A DNA stretch of 64,000 nt from an uncultured Sphingomonas sp. GTDB lineage: Bacteria > Pseudomonadota > Alphaproteobacteria > Sphingomonadales > Sphingomonadaceae. Numbering within the stretch: the stretch's first letter is position 1; each line of letters begins with the position of its first letter. The notes under the pieces were generated by a model that saw only the letters and a list, made by a program, of their open reading frames with translations, searched no databases and was not told the DNA's origin. The position numbers and the translations under genes are program-made. This document shows positions 1 to 12,474 of the stretch, one piece after another. Location: assembly GCF_913774285.1 (NCBI RefSeq), contig NZ_CAJYHX010000004.1:1-64000 (forward strand), read 5' to 3'.

Positions 1-2655
1 GCAGCGCCGTCGACCGCCGACATCGTCAAGGCGGCGGGTGACGCGATCCGCGCCCAGCTGCTGATCCGCACCTATCGCGTGCGCGGTCACCTCGCGGCGA
101 ACCTCGACCCGCTGGGCCTGTCGGGCCTGCGCGAGCTTCCGGAAGACCTGAAGACCGAATATCACGGCTTCACCGACGCCGATATCGATCGCAAGGTCTA
201 CCTCGGCGGCACGATGGGCTTCGAATGGGCGACCGTTCGCGAGCTGGTTGACACGCTGCGCAAGAATTACTGCGGCAATATCGGCCTCGAATATATGCAC
301 ATCGCGGATGTGGAGGAGCGCCGCTTCCTCCAGGACCGGATGGAAGGCAAGGACAAGGCGATCACCTTCACGCCCGACGGCAAGAAGGCGATCCTGTCCA
401 AGGTGATCGAAGCCGAGCAGTGGGAAAAATTCCTCGGCAAGAAATATGTCGGCACCAAGCGGTTCGGCCTCGACGGCGGCGAATCGATGATCCCGGCGAT
501 GGAAGCGATCATCAAGTATGGCGGCCAGCAGGGCGTCCGCGAGATCGTGTACGGCATGGCCCATCGCGGCCGCCTGAACATGCTCGCCAACGTCATGGAA
601 AAGCCGTTCCGGGTGATCTTCCACGAGTTCGGCGGCGGTTCGGCCAACCCGGACGACGTTGCCGGCTCGGGTGACGTGAAGTATCACCTCGGCACCTCCA
701 CCGATCGCCAGTTCGACGGCATCAGCGTCCACATGTCGCTGGTCGCCAACCCGTCGCACCTCGAGGCGGCCGATCCGGTCGTGCTCGGCAAGGCGCGCGC
801 GCTGCAGACGATCCGCGGCGATCTGGAAAAGCACGAGCAGGTGCTGCCGGTGCTGATCCACGGTGACGCGGCGTTCGCCGGCCAGGGCATCGTGTGGGAG
901 ACGCTCGGCTTCTCCGGCATCCGCGGCTACAATACCGGCGGCTGCATCCACTTCGTCATCAACAACCAGGTCGGCTTCACGACGAGCCCGCAGTTCGCGC
1001 GCTCCTCGCCCTATCCGTCGGACGTCGCCAAGGGCGTCCAGGCGCCGATCCTGCACGTCAACGGCGACGATCCCGAAGCCGTGACCTTCGCCTGCAAGGT
1101 GGCGATCGAGTTCCGCCAGGAATTCCACCGCGACATCGTGATCGACATGTGGTGCTATCGCCGCTTCGGCCACAATGAAGGCGACGAGCCCGGCTTCACC
1201 CAGCCGCTGATGTACCAGAAGATCCGTCAGCACCCCGGTGTGAGCAGCATCTATGGCCAGAAGCTGATCGCCGAGGGCGTGGTCGACCAGGCCTTCATCG
1301 ACGAGAAGACCCACCAGTTCACCACGCTGCTCGAAGGCGAGTTCGAGGCGGGCAAGACCTATCTGCCGAACAAGGCGGACTGGTTCGCCGGTCGCTGGTC
1401 GGGCCTGGGCGCGCCGTCGGACGGCGAGGGCTCGCGCCGCAACGTCGAGACCGGCATCGAGAAGAAACTGTTCGACAGCCTCGGCCGCACGCTGACCACG
1501 GTCCCCGAGGATATCGAGATCCACAAGACCCTCGGCCGCGTGCTCGATGCCAAGCGCGAGATGTTCAAGTCGGGCACCAATTTCGATTGGGCGACCGGCG
1601 AGGCACTGGCCTTCGGCTCGCTGCTCTCGGAAGGCTATGCGGTGCGTCTGTCCGGCCAGGATTCGGGCCGCGGCACCTTCTCGCAGCGCCACGCCGTCTG
1701 GGTCGACCAGAAGACCGAGGCGAAGTACGTGCCGCTCACCACGGTGCCGCACGGCAGCTTCGAGGTGCTGGATTCGCCGCTCAGCGAATATGGCGTGCTC
1801 GGCTTCGAGTATGGCTATGCGCTGGCGGATCCGAAGGCGCTGGTGCTTTGGGAAGCGCAGTTCGGCGACTTCGTGAACGGCGCGCAGATCATGATCGACC
1901 AGTTCATCGCGTCGGGCGAGTCCAAGTGGCTCCGCGCCAACGGCCTGGTGATGCTGCTGCCGCACGGCTATGAAGGCCAGGGCCCCGAGCACAGCTCGGC
2001 GCGTCCGGAGCGCTTCCTCCAGCTCTGCGCGCAGGACAACATGCAGGTGGTGAACATCACCACGCCGGCGAACTATTTCCACCTGCTGCGCCGGCAGATG
2101 CACCGGAACTTCCGCAAGCCGCTGATCCAGTTCACGCCGAAGTCGCTGCTCCGCCACAAGCTGGCGGTTTCCAGCGCCGAGGAGTTCCTGGGCGACAGCC
2201 ACTTCAAGCGGATCCTGTCGGACCCCAACGCACCGGCGGATACCGAGGTGAAGCGCCTCGTGCTCTGCACCGGCAAGGTCGCCTTCGACCTGATGGAAGC
2301 GCGCGATGCGGCGGGCGACAAGAACACCGCGATCGTCCGGATCGAGCAGCTCTACCCGTTCCCGGGCGAGCCGCTGACCGAGCGGCTGAAGCGCATGACC
2401 AACCTCGAAGAGGTGGTGTGGGCCCAGGAAGAGCCGAAGAACAACGGCTACTGGTTCTTCGTCGAGCCGCTGATCGAGCAGTGCCTGATCGACGCCGGCG
2501 GCAAGATCCAGCGTCCGCGCTATGCCGGTCGCGCCGCGGCGGCCTCGCCCGCCACCGGCCTGATGAAGCGCCACACCGCAGAGCAGGGCGCGCTCGTTGC
2601 CGACGCGCTCGGCCATAATGTCCGCGAAGAAATCCGCCGCACCCGGAAAGGTTGA
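1..2655 (+). CDS. sucA: 2-oxoglutarate dehydrogenase E1 component (5' truncated)
   Basis: Thiamine-diphosphate E1 subunit of the 2-oxoglutarate dehydrogenase complex: decarboxylates 2-oxoglutarate and passes the succinyl group to the lipoyl arm of E2 (TCA cycle, cytoplasm). The reading frame is open from the first base (visible start [13 protein letters not shown]), so the true start lies upstream; about 884 residues are present against roughly 930-1000 for the family. Diagnostic segments are the [15 protein letters not shown] stretch after [10 protein letters not shown] (cofactor-binding region, about bases 860-990), [12 protein letters not shown] (about 1155-1190), and the C-terminal transketolase-like half with VEPL and [10 protein letters not shown]. 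The stop is followed after only 2 nt by the sucB ATG, so the two are co-transcribed and probably translationally coupled. Confidence 0.97.
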   Translation, partial: AAPSTADIVKAAGDAIRAQLLIRTYRVRGHLAANLDPLGLSGLRELPEDLKTEYHGFTDADIDRKVYLGGTMGFEWATVRELVDTLRKNYCGNIGLEYMHIADVEERRFLQDRMEGKDKAITFTPDGKKAILSKVIEAEQWEKFLGKKYVGTKRFGLDGGESMIPAMEAIIKYGGQQGVREIVYGMAHRGRLNMLANVMEKPFRVIFHEFGGGSANPDDVAGSGDVKYHLGTSTDRQFDGISVHMSLVANPSHLEAADPVVLGKARALQTIRGDLEKHEQVLPVLIHGDAAFAGQGIVWETLGFSGIRGYNTGGCIHFVINNQVGFTTSPQFARSSPYPSDVAKGVQAPILHVNGDDPEAVTFACKVAIEFRQEFHRDIVIDMWCYRRFGHNEGDEPGFTQPLMYQKIRQHPGVSSIYGQKLIAEGVVDQAFIDEKTHQFTTLLEGEFEAGKTYLPNKADWFAGRWSGLGAPSDGEGSRRNVETGIEKKLFDSLGRTLTTVPEDIEIHKTLGRVLDAKREMFKSGTNFDWATGEALAFGSLLSEGYAVRLSGQDSGRGTFSQRHAVWVDQKTEAKYVPLTTVPHGSFEVLDSPLSEYGVLGFEYGYALADPKALVLWEAQFGDFVNGAQIMIDQFIASGESKWLRANGLVMLLPHGYEGQGPEHSSARPERFLQLCAQDNMQVVNITTPANYFHLLRRQMHRNFRKPLIQFTPKSLLRHKLAVSSAEEFLGDSHFKRILSDPNAPADTEVKRLVLCTGKVAFDLMEARDAAGDKNTAIVRIEQLYPFPGEPLTERLKRMTNLEEVVWAQEEPKNNGYWFFVEPLIEQCLIDAGGKIQRPRYAGRAAAASPATGLMKRHTAEQGALVADALGHNVREEIRRTRKG

Positions 2656-2657
2656 GA

Positions 2658-3881
2658 ATGGCCACCGAAGTCAAAGTCCCTGTACTGGGCGAATCGATCA
2701 CCGAAGCCACCGTCGGTGAATGGCTGAAGAATCCGGGCGATCCCGTCCGCGTCGACGAGCCGATCGCCAGCCTCGAGACCGACAAGGTCTCGGTCGAAGT
2801 CCCCTCGCCGGTCGCCGGCGTGATGGGCGAGCAGATCGTCAAGGTCGGCGATACCGTCGAAGTGGGTGCGGTAATCGCGATCATCGCGGGTGAAGGTGCC
2901 GCGGCCGCTCCGGCTGCGGCGCCCGCCGCCGCTGCCCCGGCTGCAACGCCTGCCCCGGCGCCCGCCGCTGCTCCGGCCCCGTCGGCCGATGCCGCTGCGC
3001 TGTCGCCGTCGGTACGTCGTGCGGTGCTGGAGACGGGCGTCGATCCCTCGACCGTGCAGGGCACCGGCAAGGACGGCCGCCTGACCAAGGACGACGTGAT
3101 CGCCGCGGCCAGCAGCAAGCCTGCCGCTCCGGCCCCCGCCGCCGCGCCGGCGCCTGCCGCCGCTCCGGCTTCGACCGGCGGTCGCAAGGAAGAGCGCGTG
3201 CGGATGACCCGCCTGCGCCAGACCGTCGCCAAGCGCCTCAAGGAAGCGCAGAACACCGCCGCCATGCTCACCACGTTCAACGACGTGGACATGACCGCGG
3301 TGATCGAGGCGCGCGCCAAGTACAAGGACCTGTTCGAGAAGAAGCACGGCGTCCGTCTCGGCTTCATGGGCTTCTTCGTGAAGGCCGCGTGCATGGCGCT
3401 GAAGGACATCCCCGGCGTCAACGGCTCGATCGAGGGCGACGAGATCGTCTATCACGATTATTGCGACATCTCGGTCGCGGTCTCGGCCCCGCAGGGCCTG
3501 GTCGTGCCGGTGATCCGCGACGCGCAGGACCTGTCGGTCGCCGGCATCGAGAAGACGATCGGCGACTTCGGCAAGCGCGCGAAGGACGGCTCGCTCAAGA
3601 TGGACGAGATGAAGGGCGGTACCTTCACCATCTCCAACGGCGGCGTGTTCGGCTCGCTGATGTCGACCCCGATCATCAACCCGCCGCAGTCGGCCGTGCT
3701 CGGCCTGCACCGCATCGAGGAGCGCCCGGTCGTCCGTGACGGCCAGGTCGTCGTCCGCCCGATGATGTACCTCGCGCTCAGCTACGATCACCGCCTGATC
3801 GACGGCCGCGAGGCGGTGACCTTCCTCGTCGCGATCAAGAACGCGATCGAGGATCCGACCCGCCTGCTGATCGACCTCTGA
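2658..3881 (+). CDS. sucB: 2-oxoglutarate dehydrogenase E2, dihydrolipoyl succinyltransferase
   Basis: Core E2 subunit that transfers succinyl from lipoate to CoA. The 407-residue protein has one N-terminal lipoyl domain with the lysine in ETDKVSVEV (about residue 43), an Ala/Pro-rich linker, a peripheral subunit-binding domain ([16 protein letters not shown], then [13 protein letters not shown]), a second Ala/Pro linker and the catalytic acyltransferase domain ending in [12 protein letters not shown], which holds the catalytic His and Asp. One lipoyl domain and about 400 residues is normal for SucB. ATG 2658 is chosen because it follows the sucA stop by 2 nt and gives the canonical [13 protein letters not shown] start. 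The linker composition is purely repetitive Ala/Pro, as in other alphaproteobacterial E2 proteins. Confidence 0.97.
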   Translation: MATEVKVPVLGESITEATVGEWLKNPGDPVRVDEPIASLETDKVSVEVPSPVAGVMGEQIVKVGDTVEVGAVIAIIAGEGAAAAPAAAPAAAAPAATPAPAPAAAPAPSADAAALSPSVRRAVLETGVDPSTVQGTGKDGRLTKDDVIAAASSKPAAPAPAAAPAPAAAPASTGGRKEERVRMTRLRQTVAKRLKEAQNTAAMLTTFNDVDMTAVIEARAKYKDLFEKKHGVRLGFMGFFVKAACMALKDIPGVNGSIEGDEIVYHDYCDISVAVSAPQGLVVPVIRDAQDLSVAGIEKTIGDFGKRAKDGSLKMDEMKGGTFTISNGGVFGSLMSTPIINPPQSAVLGLHRIEERPVVRDGQVVVRPMMYLALSYDHRLIDGREAVTFLVAIKNAIEDPTRLLIDL

Positions 3882-3891
3882 TACATCTTGT

Positions 3892-3966
3892 GCCCCCGCG
3901 AAAGCGGGGGCCCAGGGTTGGAAAGTACATCGCGTGTGGCCCTGGGCTCCTGCTTCCGCAGGAGCA
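3892..3966. repeat. Interspersed palindromic repeat, copy R1 (upstream of GIY-YIG gene)
   Basis: Two small hairpins in tandem: one of the form CCCCCGC-GAA-AGCGGGGG (about 3893-3910) and one of the form GCTCCTGC-TTCC-GCAGGAGC (3946-3964), joined by CCCAGG and CCTGGG, which can pair across the interval. The GCTCCTGC hairpin recurs almost identically at 4322-4341 on the other side of the neighbouring gene. It lies directly after sucB and may act as an RNA hairpin or 3' stabiliser; that role is inference. Confidence 0.75.
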
Positions 3967-3986
3967 CGGAACCAAGGAGAAGCCCG

Positions 3987-4277
3987 ACGAAATCCGGCTG
4001 CGTGTACATCATGGCCAACAAGCGCAACGGCACGATCTATGTCGGATCGACCAGCGACTTGCCCGCCAGAGCGTACCAGCATCGAACCGGCATGATCGAG
4101 GGCTTTACCAAGGACAAAGGCTGCACGCGCCTCGTCTGGTACGAGGCGCATGAAGATCTGGACGGGGCGCGGCTTAGCGAACGCCAGATGAAGAAATGGA
4201 AGCGGGCGTGGAAGATCGAGCTGATCGAACGCGACAACCCGCAGTGGAAGGATTTGTACGGGACGCTCTTCGGGTGA
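3987..4277 (+). CDS. GIY-YIG single-domain endonuclease family protein, apparent ACG start
   Basis: About 96 residues forming one GIY-YIG nuclease domain of the UPF0213/YhbQ type: VYI and YVG as the GIY and YIG equivalents, then TSDLPARAYQH with the conserved Arg and His, LVWYEAHED, and ERQMKKWKRAWKIELIERDNP. No in-frame ATG precedes the essential VYI strand. The reading frame does have an ACG at 3987 placed 7 nt after a perfect AAGGAG (3974-3979), and translating it as Met gives MKSGCVYIMANKRNG, very like normal family N-termini. An ATG at 4011 would delete the GIY half. The gene is therefore either initiated at ACG or newly inactivated by ATG to ACG. It sits between sucB and lpd with repeats on both sides, so it looks like an insertion into that operon. 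Substrate unknown. Confidence 0.7.
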   Translation, partial: TKSGCVYIMANKRNGTIYVGSTSDLPARAYQHRTGMIEGFTKDKGCTRLVWYEAHEDLDGARLSERQMKKWKRAWKIELIERDNPQWKDLYGTLFG

Positions 4278-4315
4278 TCGGCGCTACGATGCCGGATTGA
4301 CGAACGTCCCTCGCA

Positions 4316-4395
4316 ACCCTGGGCTCCTGCTTTCGCAGGAGCACTGATATGGCTGGACCTCGCCCGTTCCCCTGCGAAAGCAGGGGCCCAGAGCC
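4316..4395. repeat. Interspersed palindromic repeat, copy R2 (downstream of GIY-YIG gene)
   Basis: The segment starts CCTGGGCTCCTGC, carries the hairpin GCTCCTGC-TTTC-GCAGGAGC (4322-4341) and, after about 27 nt, the hairpin CCCCTGC-GAAA-GCAGGGG followed by CCCA (about 4369-4390). It has the same family features as the R1 copy at 3892-3966, but the two hairpins come in the reverse order, so the GIY-YIG gene is bracketed by two inverted copies. Confidence 0.75.
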
Positions 4396-4450
4396 CCGGG
4401 CGACACGGCCGATAGTTTAAGCGCCCGCACGCGCACGCATGGAGCGGAAA

Positions 4451-5845
4451 ATGGCTGAATATGATTTCGACGTCCTGATCATCGGTTCCGGCCCCGGCGG
4501 CTATGTCGCGGCGATCCGCGCGGCGCAGCTGGGCCTCAAGACCGGCTGCGTCGAGAGCCGCGAAACGCTGGGCGGCACCTGCCTCAACGTCGGCTGCATC
4601 CCCTCTAAGGCGCTGCTGAACGCCTCCGAGCTGTTCTACGAAGCCGCCTCGGGCGCGCTCGCCAAGCACGGCGTCAAGCTGGGCAATGTCGAGCTCGACC
4701 TGCCGGCGATGATGGCCGACAAGGACAAGGCCGTGAAGGGCCTGACCGGCGGCATCGAGTTCCTGTTCAAGAAGAACAAGGTCGAGTGGGTGAAGGGCCT
4801 CGGCACCTTCGTCGACGCGCACACCGTGCAGGTGGGCGAGCGCACCGTCACCGCCAAGAACATCGTGATCGCCACCGGCTCGTCGGTCACCCCGCTGCCG
4901 GGCGTGACGATCGACCAGAAGGTCGTCGTCGACTCCACCGGCGCGATCGCGCTGGAGAAGGTGCCGGCGAACATGGTCGTGATCGGCGGCGGCGTGATCG
5001 GGCTCGAGCTCGGCTCGGTCTGGCAGCGCCTCGGCGCCAAGGTGACCGTGGTCGAGTATCTCGACCAGCTGCTCCCGGGCATGGACGGTGAAGTGCGGAA
5101 GGAAGCTTCCAAGATCTTCAAGAAGCAGGGCATGGAGATCAAGCTCTCCACCAAGGTGACCGGCGTCGTCGTCAATGGCGACAAGGCGACCGTCACCATC
5201 GAGCCCGCCGCCGGCGGCACGCCTGAGACGCTCGAAGCCGATGTCGTGCTCGTCGCGATCGGCCGCCGTCCGAACACCGAGGGTCTGGGCCTCGACAAGA
5301 TCGGCCTCGCCACCAACCAGCGCGGCCAGATCGAGACCGACCACAGCTTCCGCACCGCCGTCGACGGCGTGTGGGCGATCGGCGACGTGATCCCGGGCCC
5401 GATGCTCGCGCACAAGGCCGAGGACGAAGGCATCGCGGTCGCCGAGAACATCGCAGGCCTGACCGGCATCGTGAACCATGCGGTGATCCCGAGCGTGGTC
5501 TACACCCACCCCGAAATCGCCGGCGTCGGCCTCACCGAGGAGCAGGCGCGCGAAAAGGGCGAAGTGAAGGTCGGCAAGTTCCCGATGGCGGGCAACAGCC
5601 GCGCCAAGGCGATCGACGACACCACCGGCTGGGTGAAGGTGATCGCCGACGCCAAGACCGATCGCGTGCTCGGCGCCTGGATCATCACCGCGCCGGCCGG
5701 CACGATGATCGCCCAGGTCGCGCAGGCGATGGAGTTCGGCGCGACCTCCGAAGACATTGCCTATACCTGCCATGCCCACCCGACGCATTCCGAGGCGATC
5801 AAGGAAGCGGCGATGGGCGTGCTCGGCAAGCCGATCCACATCTGA
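4451..5845 (+). CDS. lpd: Dihydrolipoyl dehydrogenase (E3)
   Basis: FAD enzyme that reoxidises the dihydrolipoyl group of 2-oxoacid dehydrogenase complexes using NAD+. The 464-residue protein shows an FAD-binding GSGPGGY motif near residue 12, the redox-active disulfide in GGTCLNVGCIPSK (about residue 40), an NAD-binding GGGVIGLELG motif, the second FAD motif AIGDVIPGPMLAHKA, and a C-terminal HAHPTHSEA with the catalytic His/Glu pair. ATG 4451 is preferred over an in-frame ATG at 4439 because GGAGCGG lies just before 4451 and MAEYDFDVLIIGSG is the usual start. It belongs functionally to the sucAB cluster, from which a GIY-YIG gene and repeats separate it. Confidence 0.97.
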   Translation: MAEYDFDVLIIGSGPGGYVAAIRAAQLGLKTGCVESRETLGGTCLNVGCIPSKALLNASELFYEAASGALAKHGVKLGNVELDLPAMMADKDKAVKGLTGGIEFLFKKNKVEWVKGLGTFVDAHTVQVGERTVTAKNIVIATGSSVTPLPGVTIDQKVVVDSTGAIALEKVPANMVVIGGGVIGLELGSVWQRLGAKVTVVEYLDQLLPGMDGEVRKEASKIFKKQGMEIKLSTKVTGVVVNGDKATVTIEPAAGGTPETLEADVVLVAIGRRPNTEGLGLDKIGLATNQRGQIETDHSFRTAVDGVWAIGDVIPGPMLAHKAEDEGIAVAENIAGLTGIVNHAVIPSVVYTHPEIAGVGLTEEQAREKGEVKVGKFPMAGNSRAKAIDDTTGWVKVIADAKTDRVLGAWIITAPAGTMIAQVAQAMEFGATSEDIAYTCHAHPTHSEAIKEAAMGVLGKPIHI

Positions 5846-5870
5846 TCCGATCCCGTTCGGACCGAAGCAG

Positions 5871-5898
5871 ACGCCGCCGGCATCCCCGGCGGCGTTTT
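5871..5898 (+). terminator. Rho-independent terminator after lpd
   Basis: Ten-base perfect arms ACGCCGCCGG (5871-5880) and CCGGCGGCGT (5886-5895) around a 5-nt loop, running into TTTT (5895-5898). It ends the sucA-lpd unit about 25 nt after the lpd stop. Confidence 0.85.
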
Positions 5899-5935
5899 GC
5901 TGTTCGGGGGCCCAGAACCACGCTAACGACCAGCC

Positions 5936-7120
5936 ATGATCACCTCCCTCGGCACCCATGACGCAATCATTCTCGGCGCCGGCGCGGCCGGGATGTTCTG
6001 CGCCGCCATGGCAGGCCAGCGCGGGCGCCGGGTGCTGCTGCTCGATCATGCCGAGGCACCGGGGAAGAAGATCCTGATCTCGGGCGGCGGGCGGTGCAAC
6101 TTCACCAATCTCGGCACCGCGCCGGATCGCTACCTGTCCGCAAACCCGCATTTCGCCAAGTCGGCGCTGGGCCGCTACACCGCGCAGGACTTCCTCGCGC
6201 TGGTCGAGCGCCATGGCATCGCCTGGCACGAGAAGACGCTCGGCCAGTTGTTCTGCGACGGCTCCGCGCGGCAGATCGTCGAGATGCTGCTCGGCGAATG
6301 CGCGATGGGCGAGGTGACGATCGAACTCGGCGCGAGCATCACCGCCGTGGACCACGCCGATGGCCGCTTCCGGGTGGCCACCAGCAAGGGCATTGCTGAG
6401 GCCCCTGCCCTGATCATCGCCACAGGCGGCCCGGCCATCCCCAAGCTCGGCGCGACCGGCTTCGCCTATGAGCTCGCCCGCCGCTTCGGCCTCAAGGTGG
6501 TCGAGCCCCGACCGGCACTGGTGCCGCTCACGCTCGGCCCGGACCAGGCGCTGTTCCGCGACCTTTCGGGCGTCTCCACTCCGGTTGCCGCGAGCGCCGG
6601 CAAGGCGGCGTTCCGCGAGGCGGCGCTGTTCACCCATCGCGGGCTCTCCGGCCCGGCGATCCTGCAGGTCTCCTCCTACTGGAAGCATGGCGAGTCGATC
6701 GCGATCGACTTCCTGCCAGAGCAGCCCAGGGGCTGGCTGCGCGAAGCCAAGCGTGCCGAACCCAAGCTCGGGCTGCGCAGCCTGCTCCATCGCCAGCTGC
6801 CCGATCGGCTCGCCACCACCCTCGCCGAACGCATCGCGCTGCCCAGCGAACTCGGCAATTGCCGCGATGCCGTGCTGGATGAGGCCGAGGCACAGCTGGC
6901 GGTCTGGCGCTTCACCCCCAACGGCACCGAGGGCTTCGCCAAGGCCGAAGTAACCGTGGGGGGGATCAGCACCGCGGACCTTTCCTCGCAGACCATGGCA
7001 GCGCGCCGCGTGCCCGGCCTCTACGCGATCGGCGAGGCGGTGGACGTCACCGGTTGGCTGGGCGGGTACAACTTCCAATGGGCTTGGGCGAGCGGCTGGG
7101 CGGCGGCGCAGGCGCTATAG
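5936..7120 (+). CDS. NAD(P)/FAD-dependent oxidoreductase, HI0933/BaiN-like (TIGR03862-type flavoprotein)
   Basis: A 394-residue flavoprotein. The N-terminal AIILGAGAAGMFCA motif binds the FAD ADP moiety; KKILISGGGRCNFTN and the C-terminal GLYAIGEAVDVTGWLGGYNFQWAWASG are signature segments of the HI0933 family. The ending TGWLGGYNFQWAW, rather than DGYTGGYNLQ, points to the TIGR03862 subgroup. The physiological substrate is not known; relatives are often only named as aminoacetone oxidase family or BaiN-like. ATG 5936 follows the lpd terminator, so the gene has its own transcription. It could be mistaken for a BaiN steroid reductase, but nothing here supports that substrate. Confidence 0.88.
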   Translation: MITSLGTHDAIILGAGAAGMFCAAMAGQRGRRVLLLDHAEAPGKKILISGGGRCNFTNLGTAPDRYLSANPHFAKSALGRYTAQDFLALVERHGIAWHEKTLGQLFCDGSARQIVEMLLGECAMGEVTIELGASITAVDHADGRFRVATSKGIAEAPALIIATGGPAIPKLGATGFAYELARRFGLKVVEPRPALVPLTLGPDQALFRDLSGVSTPVAASAGKAAFREAALFTHRGLSGPAILQVSSYWKHGESIAIDFLPEQPRGWLREAKRAEPKLGLRSLLHRQLPDRLATTLAERIALPSELGNCRDAVLDEAEAQLAVWRFTPNGTEGFAKAEVTVGGISTADLSSQTMAARRVPGLYAIGEAVDVTGWLGGYNFQWAWASGWAAAQAL

Positions 7121-7267
7121 CATCGCCCGGCTGTTGCGCGAACGGCACGCCAGACTCCGGAAAGTTGCTTAACGCCCGGTTTTCATTTGCAAAGCTTGCG
7201 CAGCTTCGGCCAGACTTGCGGGAAGGGGCAGCTATCTTGTTGTTCCTGGGGGGACATTTCGAGTCGA

Positions 7268-9313
7268 ATGAAAGTCAGGTGCGTTTTGGCAGCCGCCGCA
7301 TTGGCCTGCCCTGTCACCGCGTTCGCACAGCAACAGCCTGAACCGGCTTCAGGTGCCCCCGGCGCGCCGCCCGCCGCGGGGGTGCTGGTCTATGGCCCAG
7401 AGTTCTTCGCCAACACCGCGTTGCCGACCGCGCTCGACATGGTCCAGCGTCTGCCCGGCTTCACGCTGGACGTCGGCAATGGCGATGCCCGCGGTCTCGC
7501 CGGCAACACCGGCAACGTGCTGATCGACGGCAAGCCCCCCGCGTCGAAGACCGACGGTCTGGGCGAGATCCTGCGCCGGATCAGCGCGGGCAGCGTGGCG
7601 CGGATCGAACTGATCCGCGGCGGTGCGCCCGGCATCGACATGCAGGGCCGCGCGGTGATCGCCAATGTCGTGCTCAAGCGCACCGCCGCGACCGAGACGC
7701 TGATCAACTTCCAGAGCTATATCTATGACGACGGCTATGTCGGCCCCGATGTGACGCTGCAATATGCCCGCCGCGACGGCGACCGTCGCGACGAAGTTTC
7801 GCTGGAGGTGATCAGCGATCGCACCAGCGGCACCGCGCAGGGCTACCGCATCCGCCGCAACGCTGCGGGCAATCTGCTCGTCCGCCAGGCGCTCGACCTG
7901 TGGGACCGGGATCGAACCGCGATCCTGCGCTCGACGATCCAGCGCGCCGCCGGCGGCGGGCTGCTGACGGTCAATGGCCGCTTCGACTATCTCGATTACC
8001 CGACCAGCTTCCTTGCCACGACGGTGGAAGGCAGCGGCGACAACACCCTCGCCACCGATATCACGCATCAATGGAAGGGCGAACTCGGCGCCAACTGGAC
8101 GCGGGCGCTCGGCCGCAAGAGCGAAGTCGAAGTGATCGGGCTGCAGCGACTGGGGCATCTCGGCTATGATTCGGATACGCTGATCGGCGATTTCCCGTCC
8201 ACCTTCGGCCAGCGATCGCGCACCGGCGAATCGATCCTGCGCACGATCCTGCGGCACAAGACGAACCCCAGGCTCTCGTTCGAAGGCGGCGGCGAGATCG
8301 CCTATAACTTCCTCGACAACCGCACGACCTATACCGAGGAGGGCGTGCCCGTGGCGCTGCCCGACGAAAAGGTGTTCGTCAGCGAAGTGCGCGGCGAGCT
8401 GTTCGGACTGGCGCGGTGGCAGCCTTCGGCGCCGGTGACGCTGGAGGCCGGGTTGCGTACCGAAATGTCCCGCATCCGCGCCGACGGCGACACCCAGCGA
8501 AGCCGGTCCTTCTTCTATCCCAAGCCGCGCGTGCAGCTGACCCTGCGCCCCACCGCGCACGACCAGCTGCGGCTGCGGGCGGAGCAGAGCGTCAGCCAGC
8601 TCGACTTCACCAATTTCGTCGCCGCGACCGAGATCAACCTCGGTACGGTGCGCGCTGGCAACGGCGATCTGCGCCCCGAGCAGACACTGACCCTCGAGGC
8701 CGTGGTCGAGCACCGCTTTTGGGGCAAGGGTGCGCTGGAGCTCGGCGCCAAGCATGAGGCGACGCGCCACGTGATCGACTATATCCCGCTGGAGGGCGGA
8801 TATGACGCGATCGGCAATATTGGCACTGGCACCCGCGACACGCTGTCGGGCACGCTGACGCTGCCGTTCGACAAGCTGGGCATCAAGGATGCGCGCTTGC
8901 GCGGCGCTGCCGAGCTGGTGCGCAGCCACGTCACCGATCCGCTGACCGGCGAGCGGCGGCGCTACACCAACGAAGTGCCGTTCACCTGTTCGGGAAGCTT
9001 CAGCCAGGATCTGTTCGGCGGCCGGTTCACCTATGGCGTGTACGGCAGCTGCGGCCAGCCGGGGGCGAACCTCTACCGGATCCGCGAGTTTCGGACGACC
9101 GAGATCCAGCCGACCTTCGAAATCTACGGCATCTGGAAGCCGAGCAAGAAGTTGGCGATCCGGCTCGATGCCGGCAACCTCACCAACCCCGCCCGCATCT
9201 ACGACCGCGACGTCTACGCCGGCGAACGCAACGTCACGCCGCTGGCGTATCGCGAGCGGCGCGTTCAGCGGCGCGGGCAATATCTCTACGTGCAGATCCG
9301 CCGGACGCTGTGA
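7268..9313 (+). CDS. TonB-dependent outer membrane receptor
   Basis: The 681-residue protein starts with a clear signal peptide (MKVRCVLAAAALACPVTAFA, cleavage before QQQPEP). A plug domain follows (PTALDMVQRLPGF, NVLIDGKPP, ARIELIRGG) and then a 22-strand-type barrel rich in alternating aromatic residues, ending at R-R-T-L. ATG 7268 is chosen because it opens the signal peptide. The protein imports an unidentified ligand across the outer membrane with TonB energy. It is shorter than the other three receptors here and has a compact N-terminus with no obvious TonB box consensus. There is no neighbouring transporter or regulator to hint at the ligand. It is convergent with metH, 18 nt apart. 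Confidence 0.9.
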   Translation: MKVRCVLAAAALACPVTAFAQQQPEPASGAPGAPPAAGVLVYGPEFFANTALPTALDMVQRLPGFTLDVGNGDARGLAGNTGNVLIDGKPPASKTDGLGEILRRISAGSVARIELIRGGAPGIDMQGRAVIANVVLKRTAATETLINFQSYIYDDGYVGPDVTLQYARRDGDRRDEVSLEVISDRTSGTAQGYRIRRNAAGNLLVRQALDLWDRDRTAILRSTIQRAAGGGLLTVNGRFDYLDYPTSFLATTVEGSGDNTLATDITHQWKGELGANWTRALGRKSEVEVIGLQRLGHLGYDSDTLIGDFPSTFGQRSRTGESILRTILRHKTNPRLSFEGGGEIAYNFLDNRTTYTEEGVPVALPDEKVFVSEVRGELFGLARWQPSAPVTLEAGLRTEMSRIRADGDTQRSRSFFYPKPRVQLTLRPTAHDQLRLRAEQSVSQLDFTNFVAATEINLGTVRAGNGDLRPEQTLTLEAVVEHRFWGKGALELGAKHEATRHVIDYIPLEGGYDAIGNIGTGTRDTLSGTLTLPFDKLGIKDARLRGAAELVRSHVTDPLTGERRRYTNEVPFTCSGSFSQDLFGGRFTYGVYGSCGQPGANLYRIREFRTTEIQPTFEIYGIWKPSKKLAIRLDAGNLTNPARIYDRDVYAGERNVTPLAYRERRVQRRGQYLYVQIRRTL

Positions 9314-9331
9314 GGCGCCCGGCGGCGTCGA

Positions 9332-11932
<2,601 letters not shown>

Positions 11933-11955
11933 CAAATCCGACAGTCTGAGAGAGG

Positions 11956-12474
11956 TTAGGCGGCCAGCGGCCGGGCGAGGACGATATCGTCGTAGAGCGA
12001 GCCGCCGACATTGTACTGGCGGTTCGCAATCGGCGCGAAGCCGTGCTTGGCGTAGAAGGCGATGGCGCGCGCATTGCCGGCATAGACGCCCAGCAGCAGC
12101 CGGTCGAAACCGTCCGCCGCGGCGATCGCCTGTGCCATCAGCGCCGCGCCGATGCCATCGCCATGAAAGCGCGACAGCACATAGATGCGCTTGAGCTCGA
12201 TGTCGCCGGCGCCTGCCGTGGGCAGGTCGGGCGCCGTCATCAACGCAAAGCCGATCGGGGCCTTGCCCGGATCCACTTCCGCCAGCCAGGCACGCGCGCC
12301 CGCATCCAGGTGGCGGCGATAGGCGTCGATGCTGTTCGCGTGGAGACAGTGCTGGACCACCGCATCGCCGGACAGCACGCCCGCGAACGTCTCCACAAAC
12401 GTCGCGCTGGCGACGGTGGAAAGCGCGGCGAGGTCGTCTGCACCTACCTCGCGTATGGCCCAGCCTGCGGTCAT
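11956..12474 (-). CDS. GNAT family N-acetyltransferase
   Basis: The 172-residue protein is a single GNAT fold: [14 protein letters not shown] at the start, a central strand [22 protein letters not shown] that includes the acetyl-CoA pyrophosphate loop (R-x-x-G-x-G/A type, HGDGIG), and [19 protein letters not shown], the typical motif B. ATG 12474 overlaps the metH N-terminal gene's stop by one base (TGATG), so its translation is probably coupled to that gene. The substrate is unknown. Its place between the two halves of methionine synthase suggests only shared expression, not a proven role in methionine metabolism. Confidence 0.88.
   Translation of the reverse strand: MTAGWAIREVGADDLAALSTVASATFVETFAGVLSGDAVVQHCLHANSIDAYRRHLDAGARAWLAEVDPGKAPIGFALMTAPDLPTAGAGDIELKRIYVLSRFHGDGIGAALMAQAIAAADGFDRLLLGVYAGNARAIAFYAKHGFAPIANRQYNVGGSLYDDIVLARPLAA

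Noticed and set aside
4037..7078. Very long open frames antisense to real genes (for example 4037-7078, 19821-22364, 9452-11959 and 2520-4151)
   Set aside because: They run opposite to clearly identified genes (lpd, clpB, metH, sucB), have low-complexity Arg/His/Asp/Gly-rich translations and no recognisable domain; they are a by-product of high GC codon usage.
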